NCBI GenBank assembly: GCA_049595035.1
Contig: JBMYKD010000001.1
Coordinates: 62,001-126,000 of the forward strand
Length of the DNA: 64,000 nt
Direction of reading: 5' to 3'
Source: UBA12202 sp049595035
GTDB taxonomy: Bacteria; Pseudomonadota; Alphaproteobacteria; Puniceispirillales; UBA1172
Of the stretch, positions 45,264 to 54,558 are shown one piece after another (positions within the stretch are counted from its first letter, which is position 1; every line of letters begins with the position of its first letter). Under the pieces are notes generated by a model, which worked only from the letters and a program-made list of their open reading frames with translations, was not told where the DNA came from and did not search any database. The position numbers were made by a program, and so were the translations under genes.

Positions 45264-45632
45264 ATGAGTTATGATCCTGATAATATCTTTGCACAGATAC
45301 TAGATGGTCGCATACCTTCTGCACCTGTTGATGAAGATCATCATACTTATAGCTTTACGGATATTAACCCGCAAGCACCTCAGCATCACCTCGTTATTCC
45401 CCGTGGGGCATATAAAGACCTGACCGATTTTGCTGATCAGGCCAGTGATGCGGAACTGGCAGAATGGGTGCGGGCTCTGGCGCGAGTGGCCAGAAAAACA
45501 GGTGTTTCCGATCATGGTTATCGTGTGATTGTGAATGTCGGACATCATGGCGGTCAGGAAGTCCCGCATCTGCATGGCCATGTGCTTGGTGGTGAGCCAC
45601 TTGGTGCTATGCGGTCGCGCAAAACCGGATAA
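45264..45632 (+). CDS. hinT: HIT-family hydrolase HinT-like
   Basis: Purine nucleoside phosphoramidase of the histidine triad superfamily. The N-terminal NIFAQILDGRIPSAPVDED is characteristic, and the triad HLHGHVLGG lies near residue 99. 122 residues is normal for HinT. It has its own ribosome site AAGGAGA and sits 29 bases after hisE, probably in the same transcript. The mutated comM follows. Confidence 0.92.
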   Translation: MSYDPDNIFAQILDGRIPSAPVDEDHHTYSFTDINPQAPQHHLVIPRGAYKDLTDFADQASDAELAEWVRALARVARKTGVSDHGYRVIVNVGHHGGQEVPHLHGHVLGGEPLGAMRSRKTG

Positions 45633-45702
45633 ATTGTTCTACTCTTGAATTGATACCTGATTTATGCAACGCTACAACCTAATCAAGAATAAGATGCCGT
45701 AA

Positions 45703-47220
45703 GATAAATTTATTCAGGCATCCATCCAAACTTTAGCTTTTCGTGGTCTTGAACCCGTGCCTGTCCATGTGCAGGTCCATCTGTCAAATGGATTACCGAA
45801 TATCGCTATTGTCGGGCTTGCAGATAAAGCTGTGGTCGAATCAAAAGAAAGAGTGCGGGCGGCTTTATCTTCTTTAGGGTTATCCTTACCACCTAAACGC
45901 ATCGCTGTTAATCTGGCACCTGCTGATCTCATAAAAGAAGGGTCGCATTTTGATTTGCCTATTGCCCTTGGCCTACTTGTTGCTATGGGTGCGGTGCCAT
46001 CAGATAGTGTTGATGGAATGATTGTCATGGGTGAACTGGCATTAGATGGCACCATAACCGGCGTTAATGGTGTTCTTGCGGCAGCTATTGGTGCTGCATC
46101 ACATCAGATGGGTTTAATTTGTCCTGCGGTTAATGGAGCCGAAGCCGCATGGGGTGGAGATATGAACATTATTGCCGCCCCCAGTCTGATGACCCTGATC
46201 AATCATTTGCGGGGTGAACAGGTGCTTCCTGACCCGGAATGAAAAGTAGCGGAAGCACAATTATCTTTTCCGGATATGTCTGATCTGGTTGGTCAGGATA
46301 TGGCTAAAAGGGCATTGGCCATCACCGCGGTTGGTGGCCATAATCTGTTAATGATGGGGCCGCCCGGTTCAGGAAAATCAATGCTGGCATCACGGCTGGC
46401 GGGTATTCTGCCGCCTATGCTAGCCAAGGAATCACTTGACGTTACCATGATCCATTCCATTGCCGGATATCTGGATAAGGCCGGATTAATTGTTTCCCGG
46501 CCTTTCCGCGACCCGCATCATTCTTCTTCGGTTGCAGCACTTGTTGGCGGCGGGGTTCGCGCAAAACCCGGTGAGGTTAGTCTGGCGCATGGCGGTGTTC
46601 TGTTTCTTGACGAACTGGCAGAATGGCCAGCCCATCAGCTGGATGCATTACGGCAAACGATTGAAACGGGTAAAGCGGTGGTAAGTCGGGCAAATCATCA
46701 TGCGACATATCCGGCACGGTTTCAGCTGATTGCTGCCATGAATCCATGTCGATGTGGATATTTGGGTGATCCATCCCGCGCCTGTGCCAGAGCCCCACGT
46801 TGTGGACGTGATTACATGGCGAAAATATCAGGGCCTTTGCTTGATCGGTTTGATATGCTGATCGAGGTATCAGAAGTGCCCATTTCAGCGCTGTCTGATC
46901 ATCGGTCAGGTGAAACCAGTCAGGATATTGCCCGCAGAGTGGAAGACGCACGCAAGCGGAGCTTTCAGCGTGATGAACAATCAGACGGTGTGGTAAATGC
47001 CCAGCTTGATGGCATACAACTGGATCAGGTCATGAAAATGAGCGCCGCAGATAAATCTTTTCTTCAGGACAGTGCCGAAACATTGCGTCTATCGGCGCGT
47101 GGCTATCATAGGGTCATGCGGGTGGCACGAAGTGTTGCTGATCTGGATGGAAGCGAAGTTGTCGAACGCTCGCATATTGCTGAAGCGATGCAGTACCGGT
47201 CATTGCCACCATTATCGTAA
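45703..47220 (+). pseudogene. comM: Broken comM/yifB (Mg-chelatase-like AAA+ ATPase): no start codon and an in-frame TGA
   Basis: ComM is a hexameric helicase-like AAA+ ATPase that aids branch migration in natural transformation. The frame opens after TAA at 45700-45702 with no ATG, GTG or TTG until GTG 45757, though homology (SIQTLAFRGLEPVPVHVQVH) begins before that. A TGA at 46240-46242 then interrupts the frame just before KVAEAQLSFPDM. Frame is otherwise intact: N-terminal Lon-like domain up to 46239; AAA+ domain from 46276 with P-loop GPPGSGKS, Walker B VLFLDELAEW, and the CRCG zinc-type loop, ending QYRSLPPLS. The two parts could be translated separately from GTG 45757 and ATG 46276, but neither has a good ribosome site. 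A sequencing error is also possible. Confidence 0.8.
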
Positions 47221-47225
47221 GGCAA

Positions 47226-48164
47226 TTACAGTTTAGCCGTAATGCTGTCCCAGATTTTGACCGCTAGATCAATCCCGCTTAATGTTTTGATTTCACGAAG
47301 GCCAGTTGGTGACGTGACATTAATTTCGGTCAGATAGCCGCCTATAACGTCTATCCCGCAAAACAATAATTCTTTTTCTTTTAAAAATGTTCCGATTGCT
47401 TCAGCAATACGGTAATCATTTTCATCCAGATCAGATTGTTCTGCTTTGCCGCCAACATGCAGATTTGAACGGGCTTCCCCGGCAGCAGGCACACGATTTA
47501 CCGCGCCGGTGGCAACACCGTCAATCATGATAACACGCTTATCACCTTTGGAAACAGCCGGTAAATACTGCTGAATCATGAGAGGTGAACGATCTAATAA
47601 CAACATGGTTTCTATCAGGCTGGATAGATTGGTATCATCTGGCTTGAGATGAAAAATACCACTTCCGCCATTACCATAAAGTGGTTTCACAATAATATTT
47701 TGATATTCGTCGCGGAATGTTCTGATTTCCGATACATCACTGGTGATTAATGTGGGCGGCATCAGTTCATGAAAAAGGGTTGCAACCAGTTTTTCGGGAG
47801 CATTACGAACTGAGGTCGGGTGATTTACAACAAGCACCTTATCCATAATGGTCTCAAGCAGATAGGTTGCCGTGATATAATGCATGTCAAACGGTGGGTC
47901 CTGCCGCATCAGAATAACATCAAGTTCTGTCAGATCAATGCGGGCTTCCGATAAGACCTGGACATGATTCCCTACCTCATCCTTGACCTGCACCCATTTC
48001 CCCTTGGCAGTAAGTCCGATACCGGGAATGAAAGCAAGATGATCCGGATGATAGATAAAGATATCATATCCTCTTGCCGATGCTTCTAGTGCAAGCGCAA
48101 AACTGCTATCACCGCGGATATCAATCGTTTCGATAGCATCCATCTGAAAGGCGATTTTTAGCAT
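47226..48164 (-). CDS. gshB: Glutathione synthetase
   Basis: ATP-grasp enzyme joining gamma-glutamylcysteine with glycine. It has VILMRQDPPFDMHYITATYLLE near residue 85, the ATP-grasp KPLYGNGGSGIFHL near 168, and the end GIDVIGGYLTEINVTSPTGLREI with metal-binding acids. 312 residues is normal. Leftward and convergent with comM (5-bp gap). gshA is not in the window. Confidence 0.96.
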   Translation of the reverse strand: MLKIAFQMDAIETIDIRGDSSFALALEASARGYDIFIYHPDHLAFIPGIGLTAKGKWVQVKDEVGNHVQVLSEARIDLTELDVILMRQDPPFDMHYITATYLLETIMDKVLVVNHPTSVRNAPEKLVATLFHELMPPTLITSDVSEIRTFRDEYQNIIVKPLYGNGGSGIFHLKPDDTNLSSLIETMLLLDRSPLMIQQYLPAVSKGDKRVIMIDGVATGAVNRVPAAGEARSNLHVGGKAEQSDLDENDYRIAEAIGTFLKEKELLFCGIDVIGGYLTEINVTSPTGLREIKTLSGIDLAVKIWDSITAKL

Positions 48165-48200
48165 GATACGATGGCCTGAATTGATAGGAGGAATTAGATA

Positions 48201-48812
48201 TTACTGGCGATCATCTTCAGTAATGCGAATGTAATTTATCACTGTTGTTCCGAAACGAAGTTCCTGAGCATGATTAATGACCAGATTCATTTCGTCTTCG
48301 GAACCAGCAATACCGCTTAGATAGACAACACCATTAACCACATCAATGCTGTAATTCAATGAAGATATATCCGGGTCTGTAATCAGTTTGCCGCGAAGTT
48401 GTGCTTCACTGGCCAGATCTTTTGCCCGATCTTTAATTGAAGCTTTGTTACTGACATCAATTTCGTTGATAACCTCAATAACGCCATTTACTTGCCAGGC
48501 CAGCTGTACGGCCTTAACCGCCTGTTCGGGTTCTTCTACGTCACCGGTCAGCAGGACTGAACCTATATTAACATCAATTTTGATATTCGAATATAAATTA
48601 ACATGTTCTTTAAAATAGGCTTCTGAAATTTTAGTTTTGATAATGCCATCATTAAAACTGGTGCCCAGACCCTTTTCTGTTGTTCCGGCCGCCACTGCCG
48701 CCGCCCCAACACCAGCAACTGCACCTACACATCCTGATAATCCAAGTCCCAGAATACCAATCAAAACAAGACTGGCTAGTCGTAAATGTAAAGATTGCTT
48801 GGTCATGTTCAT
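48201..48812 (-). CDS. BON-domain lipoprotein
   Basis: Signal peptide with lipobox LGLSGCVG (cysteine near residue 28), then a Gly/Ala-rich stretch and two BON domains (about 55-120 and 130-200: IKTKISEAYFKEHVNLYSNIKIDVNIGSVLLTGDVEEPEQA and LRGKLITDPDISSLNYSIDVVNGVVYLSGIAGSEDE). This layout resembles DolP/YraP, an outer-membrane lipoprotein that supports envelope integrity. Of three stacked ATGs I use the third, 48812, because AAAGGA is seven bases before it. Adjacent genes yraN and rsmI are the same neighbours as yraP in enterobacteria. Confidence 0.85.
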   Translation of the reverse strand: MNMTKQSLHLRLASLVLIGILGLGLSGCVGAVAGVGAAAVAAGTTEKGLGTSFNDGIIKTKISEAYFKEHVNLYSNIKIDVNIGSVLLTGDVEEPEQAVKAVQLAWQVNGVIEVINEIDVSNKASIKDRAKDLASEAQLRGKLITDPDISSLNYSIDVVNGVVYLSGIAGSEDEMNLVINHAQELRFGTTVINYIRITEDDRQ

Positions 48813-48896
48813 CATCATATCCTTTTCAAGCCCATTAAATATCTATACACTGTTCAGATACCATGCGGCAATATATTATCGCAGAATATCATGGCA

Positions 48897-49274
48897 TCAC
48901 ATCATGTCAAAAAAGTGATCATCGATAAACTGGATACGGGCATAGGGACGGACAAGTGCTACCATGAAACGCATTTCATATTGATGCATGTCTGGCTGTT
49001 CGGCCAGAAAGTAATTCGCACTATCATATATCCGGCGTCTTTGTCGGGGTGATGGCAATACCTGTTCAATAGCATCATGATTGGTCTGGCTGGTGAATTT
49101 GACCTCAACAAATAAAAGTCGTTCCGGTTTCTGCATGATCAGATCAATTTCTCCATAAGGACATCGATAGCGGGATTTGAGCAAATGCCAGCCCTTGCAT
49201 CTTAATCGGATCGCTACTAGTTTTTCTGCCAATCGTCCCTTTCTTTCAGCGTTCTGACGACGTCTTGTGGTCAT
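48897..49274 (-). CDS. YraN/UPF0102 family nuclease-like protein
   Basis: Small protein with an endonuclease-like fold. The core motif GRLAEKLVAIRLRCKGWHLLKSRYRCPYGEIDLIMQKPERLLFVEVKF contains the GEIDL and FVEVK parts of a PD-(D/E)xK active site. 125 residues is normal. No activity has been firmly shown for the family. It is coupled to rsmI by a four-base overlap (ATGA). Confidence 0.9.
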   Translation of the reverse strand: MTTRRRQNAERKGRLAEKLVAIRLRCKGWHLLKSRYRCPYGEIDLIMQKPERLLFVEVKFTSQTNHDAIEQVLPSPRQRRRIYDSANYFLAEQPDMHQYEMRFMVALVRPYARIQFIDDHFFDMM

Positions 49275-50119
49275 GATGATATATCGCCAAGTGAAAGCAT
49301 CAGGTCATATACGCGGGTTTTGGCAACGCCGCTTGTCTGGCAGACATCTCTTACTGCATCACGGCGACTCAGCCCCTGATCCAATCTTTTCTTCAACATT
49401 GCTGTCACATCCTCATCAGATAGAGAGTTTTCATCACCAGATGGCGGCGCAAACATCAGCACAATTTCCCCTTTTGGTGATCCGGTTTCTGCAAAATGTC
49501 TGGCCAGATGCTGGGCTTCATCAAGCCAGCTTTCTTCATATGTTTTTGTCAGTTCTCTGGCAACGGCGCATTGGCGATGCGGGGCAATAGCGGCAATATC
49601 TGCCAATGTTTCTGCAAGCCGTTTTGCGGATTCATAACAAATGACGGTGGCATCAATAGACAAGAGTTTCGCTAATGTTTTCTGTCTTTTGCTGGCGGTA
49701 TTGGGAAGAAAGCCCGCAAAATGAAACCGATCCGTTGGTAGGCCTGATATCACCAATGCGGCCAGAACAGCTGAAGGTCCCGGGATACTGGTCACCGGAA
49801 TATTCCGGTCACGACAGGCTTTAACCAGCCGATACCCGGGATCAGATATCAATGGTGTTCCAGCATCACTGACTAGCGTGATGGCTTTGCCCTCTGCTAA
49901 TGCCTTGAGTAAACCTTCTCTTGCTTTGGCTGAAGTATGATCATGATATGACACCAACTGTCCATGTGGAATACCAAGTCGGCTTAGCATCAGACCAGTA
50001 TGGCGGGTGTCTTCACAGGCAATCAGATCTGCAGACTGGAAAGACGCTATGGCGCGTGGTGATAAATCATCCAGATTACCGATAGGTGTTGCCGTGATGG
50101 TTAATCCCGGAACAGACAT
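49271..50119 (-). CDS. rsmI: 16S rRNA (cytidine(1402)-2'-O)-methyltransferase
   Basis: SAM-dependent methyltransferase that modifies C1402 in the ribosomal P site. Characteristic parts: LTITATPIGNLDDLSPRAI, ACEDTRHTGLMLSRLGI, ISDAGTPLISDPGYRLVKACRD, SIPGPSAVLAALVISGLPTDRFHFAGFLP. 282 residues is normal. It starts a leftward unit rsmI-yraN-BON lipoprotein-gshB and is divergent from the LpoA-like gene. Confidence 0.95.
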   Translation of the reverse strand: MSVPGLTITATPIGNLDDLSPRAIASFQSADLIACEDTRHTGLMLSRLGIPHGQLVSYHDHTSAKAREGLLKALAEGKAITLVSDAGTPLISDPGYRLVKACRDRNIPVTSIPGPSAVLAALVISGLPTDRFHFAGFLPNTASKRQKTLAKLLSIDATVICYESAKRLAETLADIAAIAPHRQCAVARELTKTYEESWLDEAQHLARHFAETGSPKGEIVLMFAPPSGDENSLSDEDVTAMLKKRLDQGLSRRDAVRDVCQTSGVAKTRVYDLMLSLGDISS

Positions 50120-50218
50120 GCGCCAATCCCCCTAACACTTTACGAAATATAGAAATCATAATAGACTGATCATCCCTTTAAGGATACCTGATTTAAAATC
50201 AATTTTGTGTCAGGCATT

Positions 50219-51925
50219 ATGAGATATATCATGCTGTTCATGTCCGAATCTGTTCCATTTTATCTTCGTTTCATCAAATATGGTATGTGTTTATGTGGTG
50301 CGCTGATCATATTAACAGCCTGTGAACCTGACCAAGCCCCCCCCGTGGTAACAGCACCGGCACCGGTAGAAACGAAAATTGCAGCGGAACCCGCCATTGA
50401 AAGTGAAGTCACTGAAATACATGATGAAGATAAGGACAATGAAGAAAGCAAGATTGATCCTTCTGTTAGCTTCCTTAATCAGCAATCTGACCCTGTTGAA
50501 ACAGAACCCAATCTGAATATTCTCGACCATGATATTTTTACTGATGATGCTGAAACCGGCAATGCACTGAACAGTCTTCAACCCAAAAACCCTGCAACTC
50601 AGGATGAAATTGATACCGCGATTGAGTGGATATTTAATGGTCAGGGAAAAGCGGTAGAACAATCTGAACTAACCACCCAAACAGAACCAGATCAAGATCA
50701 GATAACCGAAGACACAGCGTTAACAGGAAATGCCATCACCGACCTGATTGATGATGGGTTTGATTATAATAGTCTGGAAGACGTATTTACCATCATTAGC
50801 AAACCAGATATTGAAGATATGATTACCCCGCCGCCATCACGGATTCCCCCTAAAAAGGAACTATTGACGCGTGCGGCTATCCTGCTTCCGTTAAGTGGTG
50901 CTTATCAATCCGTGGGAGAAGAGCTGCGGAAAGCTGTTGATATAGCGGTGATATCTCTTGATCAGCCACAATTTGAAGTCATTTATATCGATACGGCAGA
51001 TGCCCCTGCCGCCGCCGCATTTGCCGCGGTTGAAGCAGATGCTGATATTATTATTGGCCCGGTATTTTCCAATCATACGGCGGCGGTTGCGCCTATTGCC
51101 ATAGAAAATCAGATACCTGTTCTGTCTTTTTCAAATAATAGTACGGTCACTAATCCCGGTGTCTGGATATTGGGACAGCAACCTGAACAGGAAATGGAAG
51201 CAGTGCTAAATTATGCTATGGCATCGCTGGCGGCCATAGATAACATTCCACCAGATCAGGCCAGAATAGCAATTGTCACAAATGATACCGCTTATGGCAG
51301 AGCATTGCGGGATTATAGTATTCAGCATCTGGAAACGGCAGGTGCGCCGCGCCTATCTCATCTTCTGCTTGATCAGACGGTGTTGAAAAATGAATATCGT
51401 CTGCAACAATCCATCAGACAATTTGCGCGCTGGTCTAAGGAAGACCCTGCACCAGAATTTGATATGGTGATCATATGTGGAGATGCTGATTTTACCCTGA
51501 CAGTGGCACCTGTGCTTGTCTGGCATGATCTTGATCCTGCAAAGGTGCGATTTGTTGGTTCATCACAATGGAATCGCAAGGATATGATCACCGAACCATC
51601 ATTGCAGGGTGGTCTTTATGCAACCTTGCCAACAGATAGACGCCAGCGGTTTGAACAGGTGTGGAAGACATATTTTAGCGCCGCGCCGGGTGATCTTGCC
51701 CCCCTCGGTTTTGATGCCGTAGCAGTAGCCAGTCTGATTGCCACTGATAAAAAGGCGGATAATGAAGAAACAACATATCAGGTGCTTTTGCGCGAAACAG
51801 GCTTTGCCGGATTTAGCGGTATTTTCCGACTATATCCTGATGGTAATCACCGGCGTCTTCTCGAAGTCCGGCAAATCAATAAATTTCAATCAGCTGTTGT
51901 TCGCCCTGCTGATACCAGCTTCTGA
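50219..51925 (+). CDS. LpoA-like penicillin-binding protein activator lipoprotein
   Basis: Lipobox ILTACEPD (cysteine near residue 36 of the chosen start) marks an exported lipoprotein. Residues ~45-200 are acidic, rich in Glu, Asp, Gln and probably disordered. The C-terminal ~350 residues have a periplasmic binding-protein fold like LpoA/YraM: RAAILLPLSGAYQSVGEELRKAVDIAV, DADIIIGPVFSNHTAAVAPIA, and VRFVGSSQWN. LpoA activates PBP1A for peptidoglycan synthesis; that role here is an inference. The start could be GTG 50207 or ATG 50219; CAGG precedes the latter. Divergent from rsmI as in enterobacteria. Confidence 0.83.
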   Translation: MRYIMLFMSESVPFYLRFIKYGMCLCGALIILTACEPDQAPPVVTAPAPVETKIAAEPAIESEVTEIHDEDKDNEESKIDPSVSFLNQQSDPVETEPNLNILDHDIFTDDAETGNALNSLQPKNPATQDEIDTAIEWIFNGQGKAVEQSELTTQTEPDQDQITEDTALTGNAITDLIDDGFDYNSLEDVFTIISKPDIEDMITPPPSRIPPKKELLTRAAILLPLSGAYQSVGEELRKAVDIAVISLDQPQFEVIYIDTADAPAAAAFAAVEADADIIIGPVFSNHTAAVAPIAIENQIPVLSFSNNSTVTNPGVWILGQQPEQEMEAVLNYAMASLAAIDNIPPDQARIAIVTNDTAYGRALRDYSIQHLETAGAPRLSHLLLDQTVLKNEYRLQQSIRQFARWSKEDPAPEFDMVIICGDADFTLTVAPVLVWHDLDPAKVRFVGSSQWNRKDMITEPSLQGGLYATLPTDRRQRFEQVWKTYFSAAPGDLAPLGFDAVAVASLIATDKKADNEETTYQVLLRETGFAGFSGIFRLYPDGNHRRLLEVRQINKFQSAVVRPADTSF

Positions 51926-51949
51926 TATGGGTTCCCGCTAAATCAGGTT

Positions 51950-53110
51950 TTATATCAGTATCTGTCCAATCAATGTATTCATAACCGTCTTGCCAATATT
52001 GGTAAGGGAAAGGATATCATCATTCCGGTGCAATAGGCGTTGCTCGCAATACAACGAAACCGCTTCTTCATCTAGCCATGATTGCCTTGCCCCGGCTTTT
52101 TCTTCAATGGCAGCAATATTGATGCCTTCCTCCAGCCGCAACCCCATCATGACCGCTTCTGCGGCATAATCTTTTTGCGTTTCCTGATTTTGTTCGGCCA
52201 AACCTATCCCTGTTCGCATCACATCATCAAGCCAGCCATCAGGATGCTTGCGGCAACGGGTTTCTGTCCGGCCATGGCCTTGCCAAATTCGACCAACTGC
52301 ACCCGGTCCTGCCCCAATCCAGTCACCTGCCCGCCAATATGTCAGATTGTGACGACTTTCTTGACCAGCTTTGGCGTGATTGGATATCTCATAAGCATTT
52401 AATCCGGCGGCCAGACAATGATTCTGTGTTTCGGTGAACATATCTAACGATATTTCATCGGCTGGCATCTGCATCAAGCCACGTTTAGCCATGCTGTAAA
52501 AGGCGGTTCCTTCTTCTAGTGTCAATTGATATAGCGATAGATGATCACATGCCAGCGCAAGGATAGTTTTCAATTCCTTACACCATTCGGCGGTGGTCTG
52601 GTCGGGTAGTGCATAAATAAAATCGGCAGATACGCGATCAAAAATATGTTGGGCTTTGTCCAGTGCGTTCAGAGCTTCCTGAGCGGAATGCTGGCGACCC
52701 AGAAAAGACAGATGCTCATCATTGAGGGATTGGATCCCCATAGATAGCCGATTGATACCAACCTCCCGAAACCCGGCCAGTTTATCAGCTTCAACTGAGG
52801 TAGGGTTTGCTTCCAGAGTAATTTCTATATCATCAACAGGCTGGAAAATAGTTGTGATGGCCGAACAAATTTGACCAGCAATGTCCGGTGGCATTAGCGA
52901 TGGTGTGCCGCCCCCAAAAAAGATGCTGTGAACAGGCCGGCCACGCAAATCAAATTGATCGGCCATGGTTTCAATTTCGGTAATGATAGCTGCCCCGAAC
53001 CGGTCATGATCAACCATATCACGCACATGGCTGTTAAAATCACAATAGGGGCATTTTTTCTGGCAAAAAGGCCAATGTACATAGACACCAAAATTCGCCA
53101 GATCAGTCAT
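51950..53110 (-). CDS. hemW: HemW haem chaperone-like radical SAM protein
   Basis: Radical-SAM protein long annotated as oxygen-independent coproporphyrinogen oxidase; HemW types bind and deliver haem. The SAM cluster is in PFCQKKCPYCDF (CxxxCxxC), near residues 14-25, and the GGGTPSLM loop follows. The HemW C-terminal domain is present (SRHNLTYWRAGDWIGAGPGAVGR). 386 residues from ATG 53110, two bases after the rdgB stop; a longer frame to 53137 overlaps rdgB. Part of the rph-rdgB-hemW leftward unit. Confidence 0.93.
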   Translation of the reverse strand: MTDLANFGVYVHWPFCQKKCPYCDFNSHVRDMVDHDRFGAAIITEIETMADQFDLRGRPVHSIFFGGGTPSLMPPDIAGQICSAITTIFQPVDDIEITLEANPTSVEADKLAGFREVGINRLSMGIQSLNDEHLSFLGRQHSAQEALNALDKAQHIFDRVSADFIYALPDQTTAEWCKELKTILALACDHLSLYQLTLEEGTAFYSMAKRGLMQMPADEISLDMFTETQNHCLAAGLNAYEISNHAKAGQESRHNLTYWRAGDWIGAGPGAVGRIWQGHGRTETRCRKHPDGWLDDVMRTGIGLAEQNQETQKDYAAEAVMMGLRLEEGINIAAIEEKAGARQSWLDEEAVSLYCEQRLLHRNDDILSLTNIGKTVMNTLIGQILI

Positions 53111-53112
53111 AG

Positions 53113-53727
53113 CTATTCCGGTGTTTTCTGAAAACATAGATCAATTAATTGCTGGAATGCTATGGCACGATGGCTGACCGCGTGTTTCCATTCCGGATCA
53201 ACCTCACCAAAGGTCTGATCATATCCATCAGGGACAAACATAGGATCATAGCCAAAGCCACGATTGCCACGTGGGGGCCAGACATAGTCGCCTTTGATCA
53301 CGCCTTGGGTGGTTACCATATCACCATCAGGCCAGCATAACGCAAGGGCACAGATAAACTGACAGCTATTATCGGAATTGCCACTGGCAATAATGGCATC
53401 ATGCACTTTTTGCATGGCTACGGAAAAATCTTTATCATCACCTGCCCATCTGGCGGAAAATAGCCCCGGATCGCCATTGATTGCCATGACTTCAAATCCG
53501 GAATCATCAGATAATGCAGGCAGACCAGATGCCATGGCGGCTGCTTTGGCTTTGATAGCGGCATTAGCAATATAACTATCACCATCTTCAACAGGCTCAT
53601 CCAATTTCAAGGCACTGGCGCTGGTCACATTTATGTCAAATGGTGCCAGTAATGCAGCGATTTCACGCACTTTTCCCTGATTATGACTGGCAACGACGAG
53701 GGTGTTTTCAATAAATTGCCGTGCCAT
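53113..53727 (-). CDS. rdgB: Non-canonical purine NTP pyrophosphatase RdgB/HAM1
   Basis: Removes dITP, dXTP and ITP from the nucleotide pool. Motifs: TLVVASHNQGKVREIAALL, LSDDSGFEVMAINGDPGLFSARW, and GNRGFGYDPMFVPDGYDQTFGE. The ATG at 53727 overlaps the rph stop (TGATG); an ATG at 53736 lies inside rph. 204 residues is normal. It follows rph and precedes hemW, as is common in alphaproteobacteria. Confidence 0.95.
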   Translation of the reverse strand: MARQFIENTLVVASHNQGKVREIAALLAPFDINVTSASALKLDEPVEDGDSYIANAAIKAKAAAMASGLPALSDDSGFEVMAINGDPGLFSARWAGDDKDFSVAMQKVHDAIIASGNSDNSCQFICALALCWPDGDMVTTQGVIKGDYVWPPRGNRGFGYDPMFVPDGYDQTFGEVDPEWKHAVSHRAIAFQQLIDLCFQKTPE

Positions 53728-54461
53728 CAGATACATGTATCCAGTGCTTTTTGCTGGTGCTGAAATAATGCATTTGCCCCCTTTTTCGCCAGATCAAGCA
53801 TGGTTAGCAGATCATCTGTTCTATATGGGTCGGCTTCAGCGGTGGCTTGCACTTCAACAATACCACTATCCGCTGTGAGAACAAAATTTGCATCTGTTTC
53901 GGCCTGACTGTCTTCGGCATAATCCAGATCAAGGACAACGGATTTTTCAAAAATGCCGCAAGATATCGCCGCTACTTGTCCGGTTACTGGCTGGCGGGTG
54001 ATCTGACCATCCAGTAACAATTTTTCGGTTGCCGCCCGTAATGCCACCCATGATCCGGTAATAGCGGCGGTGCGGGTGCCTCCATCAGCCTGTAAGACAT
54101 CGCAGTCGATTTTTATCTGTCGTTCACCCAGCAATTGCAAATCGGTAACAGCACGCAAAGACCGGCCAATCAGCCGCTGTATTTCCTGCGTGCGCCCTGA
54201 TTGTTTTCCGCGAACTGCTTCGCGATCCATCCGGCTATGGGTTGATCGTGGCAACATCCCATATTCAGCTGTTAACCAGCCCTTGCCTGTATTCCGAAGA
54301 AATGGCGGCACCTTTTCATCTATACTGGCAGTAACAAGAACATGCGTATTGCCAAATTTGGCAAGACATGAGCCTTCAGCATATGGGGAAAATCCGGCTA
54401 TCAATTCAATGTGGCGCATCTGATCAGCCTGCCGGCCAGATGGACGTGAAGAAGAAGTCAT
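53727..54461 (-). CDS. rph: Ribonuclease PH
   Basis: Phosphorolytic 3'-5' exoribonuclease that trims tRNA precursors. Signatures: SCLAKFGNTHVLVTASID, GWLTAEYGMLPRSTHSR, and DCDVLQADGGTRTAAITGSWVAL; the C-terminal half has IVEVQATAEADPY. 244 residues is normal. Divergent from hrcA with a 97-bp gap. The rph-hrcA divergent pair is standard in alphaproteobacteria. Confidence 0.96.
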   Translation of the reverse strand: MTSSSRPSGRQADQMRHIELIAGFSPYAEGSCLAKFGNTHVLVTASIDEKVPPFLRNTGKGWLTAEYGMLPRSTHSRMDREAVRGKQSGRTQEIQRLIGRSLRAVTDLQLLGERQIKIDCDVLQADGGTRTAAITGSWVALRAATEKLLLDGQITRQPVTGQVAAISCGIFEKSVVLDLDYAEDSQAETDANFVLTADSGIVEVQATAEADPYRTDDLLTMLDLAKKGANALFQHQQKALDTCI

Positions 54462-54558
54462 AATATCATCCTGTCATTTAGCAATGGGCGACCATATCAT
54501 ATCTATTTATTGAAGGCGACGGCTTGACCGGAGAGATTTCCAATTTTATTTTTAGGAT

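Noticed and set aside
46240..46242. UGA recoding (Trp or selenocysteine) to explain the stop in comM
   Set aside because: TGA is the normal stop of several tightly coupled genes in this window (rph, rsmG, moaB), and the start codon is also missing, so a plain defect is simpler.
54462..54558. CIRCE operator upstream of hrcA
   Set aside because: I looked for TTAGCACTC-N9-GAGTGCTAA upstream of hrcA, grpE and dnaK and found nothing close.
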